In this document: one piece after another, positions 30,073 to 38,530 of the stretch | Numbering within the stretch: the stretch's first letter is position 1 | Layout: the number at the start of each line of letters is the position of its first letter | NCBI RefSeq assembly: GCF_001887355.1 | Contig: NZ_MPIN01000007.1 | Coordinates: 208,888 to 272,887, forward strand | Origin: Cystobacter ferrugineus | Lineage (GTDB): Bacteria; Myxococcota; Myxococcia; Myxococcales; Myxococcaceae | DNA: 64,000 bases | Direction: 5' to 3' | Translations under genes and position numbers: made by a program | The notes under the pieces: model-generated | Seen by the model: only the letters and a program-made list of their open reading frames with translations | The model's database searches: none | What the model was told of the DNA's origin: nothing

Positions 30073-30629
30073 GGTTCGACAGGCTCTTGTGGCAGTGCCT
30101 GGTACCCGGGCAGTACGAGTTCTCCGAGGAAGGCATCACGGTGCGGCTACCGCCCCAGGCCGGGGAGACCGTGCTGATGTTCAATACGGACTCCGATGCC
30201 TTCCGAGATGGGCAACCCGGCGTGAAGGCCTGCGACCTGGTCTTCTTCTACCGAGGCCCCTCGGTCTCCAAGCCGGCGCTCCTGTTCGTCGAACTGAAGG
30301 GCAGTGACTACGCGGCCGCCGAGGCGCAGCTCGACAACGCCTTCAAGCGGGTCTGGGCCCAGATGGATCCCCAGTGCCAGGGGGGCGAGACGCGCGTGGG
30401 CGCGGTGGCCGTGGTCGGGCGCTCCGTGATGATGGATGTCAAGGCGCGCATCAAGCAGGCCTGGCAGGAGCGGGGGCTGGAGTTCCGCTACCACTTCGGT
30501 GCCCTGGGTAAGACGGTGGACCTCCGCCCCAACCTCCAGGACACCCGGAAGGTGAAGCCCGCTCCGGCCCCTCCAGACGGCGCCTCGGGGCCCACATCGC
30601 CTCCGTCGGGTTCAGTGGGAACACCCTGA
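30069..30629 (+). CDS. PD-(D/E)XK-like partner of the ATPase
   Basis: 186 aa from a GTG overlapping the ATPase stop (GTGA), so coupled in translation. The central part reads ACDLVFFY ... LLFVELKGSDYAAAEAQL: Asp on one strand and E-L-K on the next, then a helix with Gln. This is the motif II/III layout of PD-(D/E)XK nucleases. The C-terminus is a Pro/Ser-rich disordered tail. With an OLD-type ATPase next door, a nuclease effector is the natural reading, but no named system matches it to my knowledge. Confidence 0.6.
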   Translation: MRFDRLLWQCLVPGQYEFSEEGITVRLPPQAGETVLMFNTDSDAFRDGQPGVKACDLVFFYRGPSVSKPALLFVELKGSDYAAAEAQLDNAFKRVWAQMDPQCQGGETRVGAVAVVGRSVMMDVKARIKQAWQERGLEFRYHFGALGKTVDLRPNLQDTRKVKPAPAPPDGASGPTSPPSGSVGTP

Positions 30630-30714
30630 CGCGCCTCTGGCGCTCCCTGGCGGGACGAAGTAGGCAGGTCGTGGACCGAGGCTCCGAACGGGAGCCCCCG
30701 CGAAAGGACCCGCT

Positions 30715-31536
30715 GTGAGCACGCTCAAGGGCAAGACCCTCTTCATCACCGGCGCGAGCCGGGGCATCGGCCTGGCCATCGCCCTGCGCGCGGCGCGGGA
30801 TGGCGCCAACGTCGTCGTCGCCGCCAAGACGTCCGAGCCCCATCCCAAGCTGCCCGGCACCATCCACTCGGCCGCCGAGGAGATCCAGAAGGCCGGCGGA
30901 CAGGCACTCCCCCTGATGGTGGACATCCGCTTCGAGGAGCAGATCCACGCGGCGGTGAAGCAGACCGTGGAGCGCTTTGGCGGCATCGACATCCTGGTGA
31001 ACAACGCCAGCGCCATCAGCCTCACGGGCACGCTGGAGACGCCGATGAAGAAGTTCGACCTGATGTTCGGCGTGAACGTCCGGGGCACCTACGCCACCAC
31101 CCAGGCCTGTCTGCCCGAGCTGCTCAAGGCGAAGAACCCGCATGTGCTCACGCTCTCGCCGCCGCTCAACATGAAGACCAAGTGGTTCCAGAACCACGTG
31201 GCCTACACCATGGCCAAGTACGGCATGAGCATGTGCGTGCTGGGCATGGCCGAGGAGTTCCGCGACCAGGGCGTGGCCTTCAACGCGCTCTGGCCGCGCA
31301 CCACCATCGCCACCGCCGCCGTGAACATGCTCGGCGGGCAGGGGATGATGGAGGCCAGCCGCACGCCGGAGATCATGGCCGACGCCGCCTACGCCATCCT
31401 CACGCGCGACAGCCGCTCGTGCTCCGGCAACTTCTTCCTCGACGAGGATCTGCTGCGCGAGCAGGGGGTGAAGGACTTCGACAAGTACCTGGTCAAGCCG
31501 GGCACCCAGCCCCTGCCGGACTTCTTCATCGACTGA
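30715..31536 (+). CDS. Short-chain dehydrogenase/reductase (HSDL2-like)
   Basis: 273 aa Rossmann-fold NAD(P)-dependent oxidoreductase. Cofactor motif TGASRGIG near residues 13-20, NNAS (residues ~98-101), and catalytic YTMAK in HVAYTMAKYGMSM. The C-terminal part (NALWPRTTIATAAV, RTPEIMADAAYAI) matches the hydroxysteroid dehydrogenase-like 2 subgroup, linked in eukaryotes to lipid metabolism. The usual catalytic Ser region is LTLSPPLN. GTG start at 30715. Stand-alone gene; the substrate is unknown. Confidence 0.85.
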   Translation: MSTLKGKTLFITGASRGIGLAIALRAARDGANVVVAAKTSEPHPKLPGTIHSAAEEIQKAGGQALPLMVDIRFEEQIHAAVKQTVERFGGIDILVNNASAISLTGTLETPMKKFDLMFGVNVRGTYATTQACLPELLKAKNPHVLTLSPPLNMKTKWFQNHVAYTMAKYGMSMCVLGMAEEFRDQGVAFNALWPRTTIATAAVNMLGGQGMMEASRTPEIMADAAYAILTRDSRSCSGNFFLDEDLLREQGVKDFDKYLVKPGTQPLPDFFID

Positions 31537-31595
31537 GCCTCGCGCGTCCCGCCTGTTAGGCTGCGCCTTCGCCGAGGGTCGTTCCGGGAGGGCGC

Positions 31596-32045
31596 ATGTC
31601 GTTCGTCTTTTTCTTCTTCAAGGTCTTCGTCTTCAACGTGCTGTTCAGCAAGCTGCTCGGGCTTGCCCTGACGCCCTTGGTGAAGCGGGCCGTCTCCGAA
31701 CAACCCACCGCGGGGACGGGAGCCCCCCAGAAGCTCTCGTCCCCGGATGTGAACGTGTTCGTGCTGCTGCTCGTCCCGTGCTTCCTCCAGGGACTCATCG
31801 TGGCGGCCGCTCTCGGGCTGTCCCTCCAGTCGCACCCCGATGCCTGGCGGCCGCTGTGGTACCTCGTGGGCGTGGGGTCGTTCTTCCCGGTGAGCCTCGC
31901 CGCCTATCCCAAGGACGACACACGCGCCCGGACCGGGCAGGTCCTGGGCTACCTCGGCTCGCTCGCGGGCTACATCCTCGCTTCGATCTGGCCCGGGGTG
32001 GTGCCTGGGGTGCTCCTGTACGTGTCGCGCGTGCTCGCCGTGTGA
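31596..32045 (+). CDS. Hypothetical membrane protein
   Basis: 149 aa, no known family. It has a very hydrophobic, Phe-rich N-terminus (MSFVFFFFKVFVFNVLF), a short polar loop, and three further helices (about residues 50-70, 80-100 and 115-145). GGGAGG 7 nt before ATG 31596 supports the start. It ends 9 nt from the convergent methyltransferase stop. Confidence 0.55.
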   Translation: MSFVFFFFKVFVFNVLFSKLLGLALTPLVKRAVSEQPTAGTGAPQKLSSPDVNVFVLLLVPCFLQGLIVAAALGLSLQSHPDAWRPLWYLVGVGSFFPVSLAAYPKDDTRARTGQVLGYLGSLAGYILASIWPGVVPGVLLYVSRVLAV

Positions 32046-32054
32046 GCCTGGTGC

Positions 32055-32867
32055 TCAGGCCCGGCCGGCGGCGCGAACCCAGGCGGAATAGAACACGGCG
32101 TCCTTTGCCTTCTCGACTCGCACCAGCTCCTGCTTGAGCTTCGTGATGGTCTTGCGATCCACCCGTCCCGCCTTGAGCAGCGCGGGCGCGGCGCTCAACA
32201 AGACCTTCTCGAAGACCTTCGTGAACCGCGCCCGCTCCTTGGCCTGGCGCGAATCGAAGTGGAAGGATCTGACCTCCGTCGTGACTTTGCGGAATCCCGC
32301 CTCGGTCAGGAGGTTGCCGAGCGATGCGCCGACGAAGGGATGCCCGCCGGTCTCCCACTGGTGGTCGTTGAACTCGAACCAGTATTTCAGCAGCGCGGGT
32401 GAGTAGGGATTGACGAAGAAGGTCTGGTTGAAGACCTCGCTCACGAAAACCGGCGCGTTCCTCTTCAGCCTGCTCCGGGTTTCCTTCAAGACCTCGAGCG
32501 GGTCCTTCACGTGCTCCAGGAACCAACAGATGTACGCGCCATCATAGGCGTTCGGTTCGAGGGCGGAGAGATCGGCGGCGTCGGCCTGGAACAGCCGGAC
32601 GCGCCCTTCCTGGATCTCGCGCTTGAGGTAACGACGAGCGGCCTCGAGCTGCTCGGGACTGAGGTCCACCCCGTCGATGGTGATCTCGGGGAAGCGCTTC
32701 AAGAGGATCTTGGTCTGCGCGCCCACGCCGCAGCCCACTTCGAGAACCCGGGCATTTCGCTTGAACTCGACACCTGGACGGACCCACTTGTCGAGATAAC
32801 GGGCCTGCTCGAGCAAGCGCTCTTGCTCGACGGGGTCATAACCGTGGATGTACTCCTGCTTTTTCAC
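32055..32867 (-). CDS. Class I SAM-dependent methyltransferase
   Basis: 270 aa. Motif I VLEVGCGVGAQTKILL near residue 45, the acidic loop IDGVDLSPEQLEAARR, and motif IV DGAYICWFLEHVKDPLE define a Methyltransf_25/11-type small-molecule enzyme; the substrate is unknown. The GTG at 32867 is chosen because GGGAGG lies 4-5 nt upstream; the ATG at 32885 (6 residues longer) has no ribosome site. The C-terminal ~60 residues are Lys/Arg-rich helix. Probably monocistronic. Confidence 0.8.
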   Translation of the reverse strand: MKKQEYIHGYDPVEQERLLEQARYLDKWVRPGVEFKRNARVLEVGCGVGAQTKILLKRFPEITIDGVDLSPEQLEAARRYLKREIQEGRVRLFQADAADLSALEPNAYDGAYICWFLEHVKDPLEVLKETRSRLKRNAPVFVSEVFNQTFFVNPYSPALLKYWFEFNDHQWETGGHPFVGASLGNLLTEAGFRKVTTEVRSFHFDSRQAKERARFTKVFEKVLLSAAPALLKAGRVDRKTITKLKQELVRVEKAKDAVFYSAWVRAAGRA

Positions 32868-32960
32868 GAGGCCTCCCTTGCCCATGAGGGTTGCCCCGCG
32901 AGGCATCCGCCCGCAATCCCTTCTGTGGGCAGGCATCCGCTCCAGAACGGATGCCTGGGT

Positions 32961-33701
32961 TCAGGGCTGGACAGAGCGCGGCTGCGGGTCCGGCTTCTTG
33001 ACGGGCACGTAGCATTTGCCCTGGTACTCGGCCGTACTGCGCGGGCAGGGAGCGGTCTTCGCGAGTTCGTTCCAGCAGCCGCCACGTATCTCCACTTGAG
33101 CTTCGGGGATACACGGAGGCTTGCGCTGCTCCTTGAAGGGAGTCTCCGGCATCGGGTAGGCGATGGCCGCGAGAGCGGTGGCGCCCTGGTCATCGGAGAA
33201 GACGATGGCCTCGACGGACGTGTTGCCTGTCTTCAGGTGCGTGGTGTCCCGAGGCCAGAGCAGGAGCGCGAGTCCCGCGGCCAGCGCCAATCCCGTACCC
33301 GCGAGTCCCCAGTGTTTCGCCTTGTGTCGTGAGGAGGTCGGCCGGGTCTTGCGCATGAAGTGGGCCCGTACGTCCTCCCTCCCGTCGAGCTGGGCCAGGA
33401 TGCCCGCGAGCCGGATGAAGCCCAGGGTCATCTCGTGGAACGTCGGGAACTTCGCCCCGGCTGAGCGTTTGGGGTGCACGACGAGGGCGTCTGGCTCGGT
33501 GAAGCTCGTGGTCTGCGTGCTCCAAGGCGTGGACGTACGCCAGTCGTCACCCGTGCCCGGCATCATGACCAGCGCGGGTTCACCCGTTTCGACGTGGTGG
33601 GCCTCATAGAGCCGGCCTTCGTCCTCGGGGATCTCGGGGTAACGCTCACCGACTTGATACGGGCCCAGCCGACGTCCCTTCCATTCCGATGCATCGCTCA
33701 T
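32961..33701 (-). CDS. Truncated kinase-like membrane protein with Cys-rich C-terminus
   Basis: 246 aa. The first 45 residues (LGPYQVGERYP...GRLYEAHH) echo the start of a Hanks-type Ser/Thr kinase N-lobe, but the lysine strand is degenerate and no catalytic loop follows. A single transmembrane helix (GLALAAGLALLLW) lies near residue 140. The exported tail ends with GGCWNELAKTAPCPRSTAEYQGKCYVPV, a Cys pattern I associate with myxobacterial kinase-linked proteins. It is a pseudokinase-derived protein, possibly a sensor or decoy; function unknown. Confidence 0.55.
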   Translation of the reverse strand: MSDASEWKGRRLGPYQVGERYPEIPEDEGRLYEAHHVETGEPALVMMPGTGDDWRTSTPWSTQTTSFTEPDALVVHPKRSAGAKFPTFHEMTLGFIRLAGILAQLDGREDVRAHFMRKTRPTSSRHKAKHWGLAGTGLALAAGLALLLWPRDTTHLKTGNTSVEAIVFSDDQGATALAAIAYPMPETPFKEQRKPPCIPEAQVEIRGGCWNELAKTAPCPRSTAEYQGKCYVPVKKPDPQPRSVQP

Positions 33702-33895
33702 GTCCGTGTCTCCTGTGACCTCCTCTTCCTACTTCGGATGTAGGAAGAATGCATAGACCCAGGGAGTCAGAAGTGAGAAGGCCCTTGCGTAGCTGCTGAC
33801 AGAATGGCAGCCCGGAGCCGTGGCGCGCGGACAGGAAGCGCATGGGTCATGGGCCTCCTGGTATGTGGGACGGAGGACTGGCCTCAGTGAGCGGC

Positions 33896-33910
33896 TGGCA
33901 CGTGGCTTGA
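33896..33910 (+). promoter_or_regulatory. Weak sigma-54-like -24/-12 element
   Basis: TGGCAC-GTGGC-TTGA upstream of the GspG-like gene has the -24 GG and the spacing of a sigma-54 promoter (TGGCAC-N5-TTGC), but TTGA replaces TTGC. It sits only 14 nt before the ATG at 33924, which would leave almost no leader unless translation starts at the Met codon at 33963. Confidence 0.2.
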
Positions 33911-33923
33911 AAAGGCTCCGGAC

Positions 33924-34337
33924 ATGGCTCACGAGTCCCCCGAACATCCGAAGCTCCAGTGGATGGCATTGCTGCGAGACTTCCTCCGCTTCGCGGGGCG
34001 CCTGAGCTTCTTCCTGATGGTGGCCATCATGGTGTTCATCGCGAACATGGTGCACCACGGCCCCGAGAAGCAGGACACGGCCAGATTCGACCTCAAGAGC
34101 CTCCAGACGGGACTGAGGCTCTATCACGCCAGGCACCAGCGCTACCCAGCCACAGAGGAGGGTCTCCGGGCGCTCGTGGACAGCCTGAATCTGGATCGGG
34201 TTCCGCACGACCCCTGGGACCATCCCTATGGGTATGAGCTGCGTGAGGGCCGGCCCTGGGTGTGGAGCCTGGGCGCGGATGGTGCTCCTGGCGGCGAAGG
34301 CGAAGACGCGGACGTCTTCCTCCCTCAAGCGCCCTGA
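33924..34337 (+). CDS. GspG-like protein without a prepilin signal
   Basis: 137 aa. The C-terminal part matches the type II secretion major pseudopilin GspG: LKSLQTGLRLYHARHQRYPATEEGLRALV, DPWDHPYGYEL and SLGADGAPGGEGEDADV, including the calcium-site region near the end. The N-terminus has instead a plain membrane anchor (FFLMVAIMVFIANMV) after 30 polar residues; no GFTLIE cleavage/methylation motif is present. So it is probably not assembled into a pilus by the normal route. No other secretion genes are adjacent. Confidence 0.75.
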   Translation: MAHESPEHPKLQWMALLRDFLRFAGRLSFFLMVAIMVFIANMVHHGPEKQDTARFDLKSLQTGLRLYHARHQRYPATEEGLRALVDSLNLDRVPHDPWDHPYGYELREGRPWVWSLGADGAPGGEGEDADVFLPQAP

Positions 34338-34391
34338 GCGCCCAGCACCTCACCCTCCCATCTTCATCCCCTTGGGCCGGGAGGGCCTCGC

Positions 34392-35126
34392 TCACTCACG
34401 CATGTAGTGGCAGGTGTAGCCGCCCGGGTTCTTCACCAGATAGTCCTGGTGGTACTGCTCGGCCGGGGTGAAGTCGCCCGCTGGGGAGATCTCCGTGACG
34501 ACGGGTCGCTTCCACTTGCCCGAGGCATCGACCCGGGCCCTGACCTTCTCGGCCACCCGGCGCTGCTCGTCCGACAGGTAGAAGATCGCCGAGCGGTATT
34601 GCGTGCCCACGTCGTTACCCTGGCGGTTGAGCGTCGTCGGGTCATGCATGCGGAAGAACCACTTCTCCAGCAGCGCCTCGTACGTCAGCAGCTTCGGGTT
34701 GAAGACCACGCGCACGGCCTCCGCGTGTCCCGTGCGCCCCGTGTGCACGTCGTCATACGTCGGGCGGGAGAACAGCTTCGAGCCGCCCGTGTAGCCCACC
34801 TCCGTCTCGATGACGCCCGGAATCTCGCGCAGCAGATCCTCCATCCCCCAGAAGCACCCGCCAGCCAGATACGCCGTCTCCCGGGTGGCCTCCTCGTTCG
34901 TGCCCTTCGTGGGTCCCGGTGCCGTGCTTCCGCCAGCGGGCTGCTGCGCGTTTGGGGCTCGCGCTGGGGTCTCGGCGCTGGGGGTCTTCGCGCCTGGCGG
35001 GGCACCATGGGCCTCGGTACACGCGCTCAACACTCCGAGCAGGGCCAGCATCGCGGGCAACAACCGGCGCGGCACCCCCGGCGAGGCGCGGCGGGCGAGG
35101 GGACGGACATCGGGGTCGGACGACAT
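34392..35126 (-). CDS. msrA: Peptide methionine sulfoxide reductase A (lipoprotein form)
   Basis: 244 aa. The catalytic domain begins near residue 85 with [18 protein letters not shown] (nucleophile Cys in GCFWG), then [15 protein letters not shown], and [11 protein letters not shown]. It reduces Met-S-sulfoxide. Ahead of it is a lipobox-like LLGVLSAC and a Pro/Ala-rich linker, so the enzyme is likely exported and lipid-anchored in the envelope. Resolving Cys are not obvious beyond CHYMRE at the end. Stand-alone gene. Confidence 0.92.
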   Translation of the reverse strand: MSSDPDVRPLARRASPGVPRRLLPAMLALLGVLSACTEAHGAPPGAKTPSAETPARAPNAQQPAGGSTAPGPTKGTNEEATRETAYLAGGCFWGMEDLLREIPGVIETEVGYTGGSKLFSRPTYDDVHTGRTGHAEAVRVVFNPKLLTYEALLEKWFFRMHDPTTLNRQGNDVGTQYRSAIFYLSDEQRRVAEKVRARVDASGKWKRPVVTEISPAGDFTPAEQYHQDYLVKNPGGYTCHYMRE

Positions 35127-35282
35127 GGATTCAAGCCTCCGGACGCGCCCGGCGTGGGCGCTCTCTCCCTTGTACGCGGGAGCCCCAGGCTTGTTTCAGC
35201 CTTTGTCCATGCCCACTCCCCAACGGGCAGCCAGGCGGGCCATCCGCTCCCGCATCCTGGCGCTTGGCGCCGGCCCGGCCTC

Positions 35283-35735
35283 TTATTTCCGCAGATCAGG
35301 GAAGAGGTCGATCGATTCGGGCGTGCAATAGAACGAGGTGCTCTTCACCTCGGATTCGACTCCCGTGCTGTCGCGCACCTTGAACTCCACCTGGACCAGG
35401 GCAGCGTCCGCGGAGGATGCGGTGGGCGCCTCGCAGTAGAGGACATGGTTCCAGGCGATCTCGGACCAGGGCATGTTGACTCTCCACTCCCATTGCCCGG
35501 ACAGTTGGTACGCCTGCTGCCAGAGCGGTGTGAGGGGGCCACTGCCGCCACTGGCGGAGGCCGAGCAGGAGATCTGCTGGACGGAGATGCGTGTGCAGCG
35601 GATGTTGGAGACCGTGAGCGCGGTATCCACGATGCCCAGGGACTCCTCGGGGGAAACGGACGTGGACTCGAGGGGGGCACCGCACGCGCTCAGCAGCAGC
35701 GTGGACAGCAGGAACCGGCGGAAGGAAACGGGCAT
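35283..35735 (-). CDS. Hypothetical lipoprotein
   Basis: 150 aa with a lipoprotein signal (FRRFLLSTLLLSACGAP). The mature part carries four Cys (IRCTRISVQQISCSAS, LYCEAPT, FYCTPES) and beta-rich sequence, possibly an Ig-like fold with two disulphides. No recognised family. It is separated from msrA by 156 nt and transcribed the same way. Confidence 0.6.
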   Translation of the reverse strand: MPVSFRRFLLSTLLLSACGAPLESTSVSPEESLGIVDTALTVSNIRCTRISVQQISCSASASGGSGPLTPLWQQAYQLSGQWEWRVNMPWSEIAWNHVLYCEAPTASSADAALVQVEFKVRDSTGVESEVKSTSFYCTPESIDLFPDLRK

Positions 35736-35951
35736 GGGGGCGGGGCCGTGGCGGGAAGGAGGAATGGATGGACGACGGGCTGCGGGGCGCTCACGGCATC
35801 GAGCAGGCAGTCAAGGAGACATGGGCGGGGGTTTCAAGTCCCCGTGCCTGCTTTGATGCCTCGCGAAAGCCATTCATGAAGAGCCCATGCGTGAAGATGG
35901 GCCCCCTTGCCGCTCCTGAAGATGCTCGACGTGTATTCCTGGCGTTCGCAC

Positions 35952-36209
35952 TCAATCTGGCGGCTCCAGGTAGTTGCCGTCGCCATCGGTGATGGTGTCC
36001 ATCGCGTATCCCTCGATCTGCTCGTTGGGCCCCGCGTTGGCCTTGCCCGCGGGGGAAGTGGGGATCGCGTCTGGCTCGGTTGAACGGCTCTCCTCCGGCT
36101 GGGCGCCCTCGTGGGGCGGGTCGGAACCTGGAGGAGCCGTGGCGCCACGTTCCTTTTCCGACGCTCTCATGTGGACCTCCTGCTCGTGTAACTCCTCGAA
36201 TTTGCCCAT
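35952..36209 (-). CDS. Small acidic hypothetical protein
   Basis: 85 aa, very rich in Glu, Pro, Ala and Gly, predicted disordered, without signal peptide or membrane segment. The end (IEGYAMDTITDGDGNYLEPPD) looks more structured. There is no convincing ribosome site, so the call is tentative. It lies in a stretch (35736-36429) that is otherwise without clear genes. Confidence 0.4.
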   Translation of the reverse strand: MGKFEELHEQEVHMRASEKERGATAPPGSDPPHEGAQPEESRSTEPDAIPTSPAGKANAGPNEQIEGYAMDTITDGDGNYLEPPD

Positions 36210-36429
36210 GGGGCGACTGCGTCAAGGAGGTCTGGGCAGGCCCGCTCCCTGTGCTCATGAAGGCCCGACGCGCCGCATCGCGGATGCCCTCCGAGCGTGG
36301 GGACGAGCGCGGGGTGGGGGGCTCGGGACCCGGGAGGAGGCGGGGCGTGAGGGCGGTGCCTAACCTCCATTCATCACGGGGTCCGGTGCGGCCGAGCCAC
36401 GGACCCTCCTGAACACGGGGGAATGGTCC

Positions 36430-37101
36430 ATGAAGATGCTGCTTCACGAATTGCACCCGTCCGTCGTCCACGCGCCTCTGGCCTTGTTGCCCACCGCCAC
36501 GGTGGCCGATTTCATCGCGGTGGCGAGCGGGGACCGGGCCTGGGCGAAGGTGGGCCGGCGGCTGTGGGTGGCCGGCACGTTGAGCGCTCTCTTCTCTGGC
36601 ATGGCCGGACTGGCCTCCTCGCAGGAGGTGCGGCTGGAGGATCCCCGCGCGCGCGACATGGTGTTCCTCCACGGCATGGGCAATGCCGTCGTCACGATGG
36701 GCGCGGTGGGGGTGACGCTGTGGCGGTTGAGCCGTCCTCCCTCGCTCACCCAGAGCGTCATCGCGCTGCTCGCCAACTCGGTGGCGCTGTACACCGCCAC
36801 GCTCGGCGGCAAGATGGTCTACGAGCTGGGCGTGGGCATCAACCCGATGCCGGCGGAGGCCGCGTCGGGCACGTTGAAGGGACCGCCGCTGTTGTCGCGC
36901 GAGGCGCCCGGAGCGCTCGTGCGCGACGCGCTCGCGGGAGTGCGCTGGCTGTTCGGCCGCGCGAGGAGCCTCTGGACGGGCTCCCGTCCCCTGCACTCCG
37001 GCGCGAAGGGGTTCGGCCGGGGCTACGAGAGTCCCCCGATGCCGGAGGAGGTCCTGGTCCCGGACTCCACCGCGCCACGCTCCGACGCGCCCCGGATGTG
37101 A
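36430..37101 (+). CDS. DUF2231 membrane protein
   Basis: 223 aa. Four transmembrane helices with the DUF2231 layout: ELHPSVVHAPLALLPTATVADF (conserved His-Pro and His), a helix pair around residues 45-65 and 80-100, and a last helix with LGGKMVYELGVG. The His positions suggest heme or quinone association as proposed for the family, not proven. The C-terminal 80 residues are a polar Pro-rich tail. The next gene starts 6 nt later and may be co-transcribed. Confidence 0.75.
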   Translation: MKMLLHELHPSVVHAPLALLPTATVADFIAVASGDRAWAKVGRRLWVAGTLSALFSGMAGLASSQEVRLEDPRARDMVFLHGMGNAVVTMGAVGVTLWRLSRPPSLTQSVIALLANSVALYTATLGGKMVYELGVGINPMPAEAASGTLKGPPLLSREAPGALVRDALAGVRWLFGRARSLWTGSRPLHSGAKGFGRGYESPPMPEEVLVPDSTAPRSDAPRM

Positions 37102-37107
37102 GCCGGG

Positions 37108-37698
37108 ATGGCCAGGCATCCCCAGGTGGCCGGGCTTCCCGAGGGACTGAGCTATCTGCCCGGCTTCCTCTCCGAGGAGGAAGAGCGGGCCCTGGTGGAC
37201 GAGCTGTCACGGCTCGACTACCGGGAGATCCACATGCACGGGGTGGTGGCGCGGCGCACCGTGCTGCACTACGGCTGGGACTATGGCTATGAGTCCTGGC
37301 GCCTCACGCCCGCGCCTCCGGTGCCTCGCTTCCTCGAACCGGTGAGGGCCCGCTGTGCCGCGGCCGCGGGGCTCGAACCTGGTGCGCTCGAGGAACTCCT
37401 CATCTCGCGCTATCCCCCTGGGGCGAGCATCGGCTGGCATCGGGATGCGCCCATGTTTGGGCCCTGCGTCATCGGGGTGTCCCTGCTCGGGACGGCGCGC
37501 ATGCGCTTCCGGCGCAAGGTGGGCGACGCCTTCCAGACGGTCGCGCTCGAGCTCGAGCCCCGCTCCCTCTACCTCATGGCCGGAGCCTCGCGCTCGGAAT
37601 GGCAACACACGCTCTCGCCCGTGAAGACGCTGCGCTACTCGCTGAGCTTCAGGACCGTGAAGCCTTCCCCGGGCCGCGCGGCGAGGGGGCCCGCGTAG
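37108..37698 (+). CDS. AlkB-like 2-oxoglutarate/Fe(II) dioxygenase
   Basis: 196 aa. The family core is complete: LPGFLSEEEERALVDEL at the start, the HxD iron motif in SIGWHRDAPMFGP, the distal His in EWQHTLSP, and the 2OG-binding RxxxxxR in LRYSLSFR. AlkB homologues repair N1-methyladenine/N3-methylcytosine by oxidative demethylation; ALKBH-like bacterial members may act on RNA or protein instead. It follows the DUF2231 gene by 6 nt. Confidence 0.85.
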   Translation: MARHPQVAGLPEGLSYLPGFLSEEEERALVDELSRLDYREIHMHGVVARRTVLHYGWDYGYESWRLTPAPPVPRFLEPVRARCAAAAGLEPGALEELLISRYPPGASIGWHRDAPMFGPCVIGVSLLGTARMRFRRKVGDAFQTVALELEPRSLYLMAGASRSEWQHTLSPVKTLRYSLSFRTVKPSPGRAARGPA

Positions 37699-37833
37699 GG
37701 ACCGGCGGATGGCCCGAGTGTCTGGGGAGAAGGCGGCCTGTCTCGACACTCGTCTTCGGGTCCAATGCTGCGCCGAGTGACCAGTACTTAACCTCCTTTC
37801 AGCGGTAACCCATACACCGGAGGAGGATGAGTC

Positions 37834-38253
37834 ATGCGGCATGTGAAGGCGTTGTTCGTGGGTGCGGCGGCGGCTGTGTTGCTCCTGGGCGCGGGGTGCA
37901 AGAGTGAGCAGCAGGGCACGGGCGGCGCGGGAATGAACCAGGGCGGCTCGTCGACCACGCAAGGTGGGGGCGCGACAGGAGTTGACCAGGGTGGAGGCTC
38001 TCAACTGGGCGATGACACCGGAACGACCGGCGCGGGAGGCTCGGGCAACGTGGGCAGCGGCTCTGGCGCGAACGACATGGGCAGTGGCTCTGGCGGTTCG
38101 GGAAGTGACCCGGGCACGGGCTCCGGTACGGGCAGCATGGGCACCGGCTCGCAAGGCGCGGGTGATGACTTGAGCGGCACGGGCAGCGGCGGCTCCGGCA
38201 CGGACAACATGGGCGGCTCCACTGGTTCGGGCTCGGACGACACGAACCGTTAA
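37834..38253 (+). CDS. Gly/Ser-rich lipoprotein
   Basis: 139 aa. Lipobox LLLGAGCKS after a standard signal peptide. The mature protein is nearly all Gly, Ser, Thr, Asp and Asn in loose repeats (GSGSG, GTGSG), predicted disordered and surface exposed. Low-complexity repeats can vary in length. GGAGGAGGATG lies upstream of ATG 37834. A terminator is found 127 nt downstream. Confidence 0.7.
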   Translation: MRHVKALFVGAAAAVLLLGAGCKSEQQGTGGAGMNQGGSSTTQGGGATGVDQGGGSQLGDDTGTTGAGGSGNVGSGSGANDMGSGSGGSGSDPGTGSGTGSMGTGSQGAGDDLSGTGSGGSGTDNMGGSTGSGSDDTNR

Positions 38254-38379
38254 GGCCAAGGACTGACGCGCCGACATCGCGCGCGAATGTCGTGGGGAGG
38301 TCCCCGGATTCACGAGGAAAGGCCGCTTCGTCCCTCCCAAGAGGTCTTTTTCACGTGGAGCCTGGCGTGACCAGGAGAA

Positions 38380-38418
38380 GGTCCTCGGAGTTACCTGCCT
38401 CGAGGGCCTTTTCTTTTT
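38380..38418 (+). terminator. Rho-independent terminator
   Basis: Stem GGTCCTCG (38380-38387) / CGAGGGCC (38401-38408), eight pairs with one G-T, 13-nt loop, followed by TTTTCTTTTT. It is the only hairpin in the window with a good U-tract. It probably ends the Gly/Ser-rich lipoprotein transcript. The rest of the 38254-38530 gap shows no gene. Confidence 0.75.
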
Positions 38419-38530
38419 CCTCGAGTCCTTGCAAGCGAGCGAGGGCAGTGACGGCAGGGGCCAGGGCGGACGAGGAAGACGCGAATCCAGCGCTGAGATG
38501 AGGGGGCTCGGGTGTTATCCTGCGCCGTCG

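Noticed and set aside
37964-38243. Other-frame ORFs on both strands in the Gly/Ser-rich lipoprotein
   Set aside because: Low-complexity shadows; the lipobox frame has the ribosome site.
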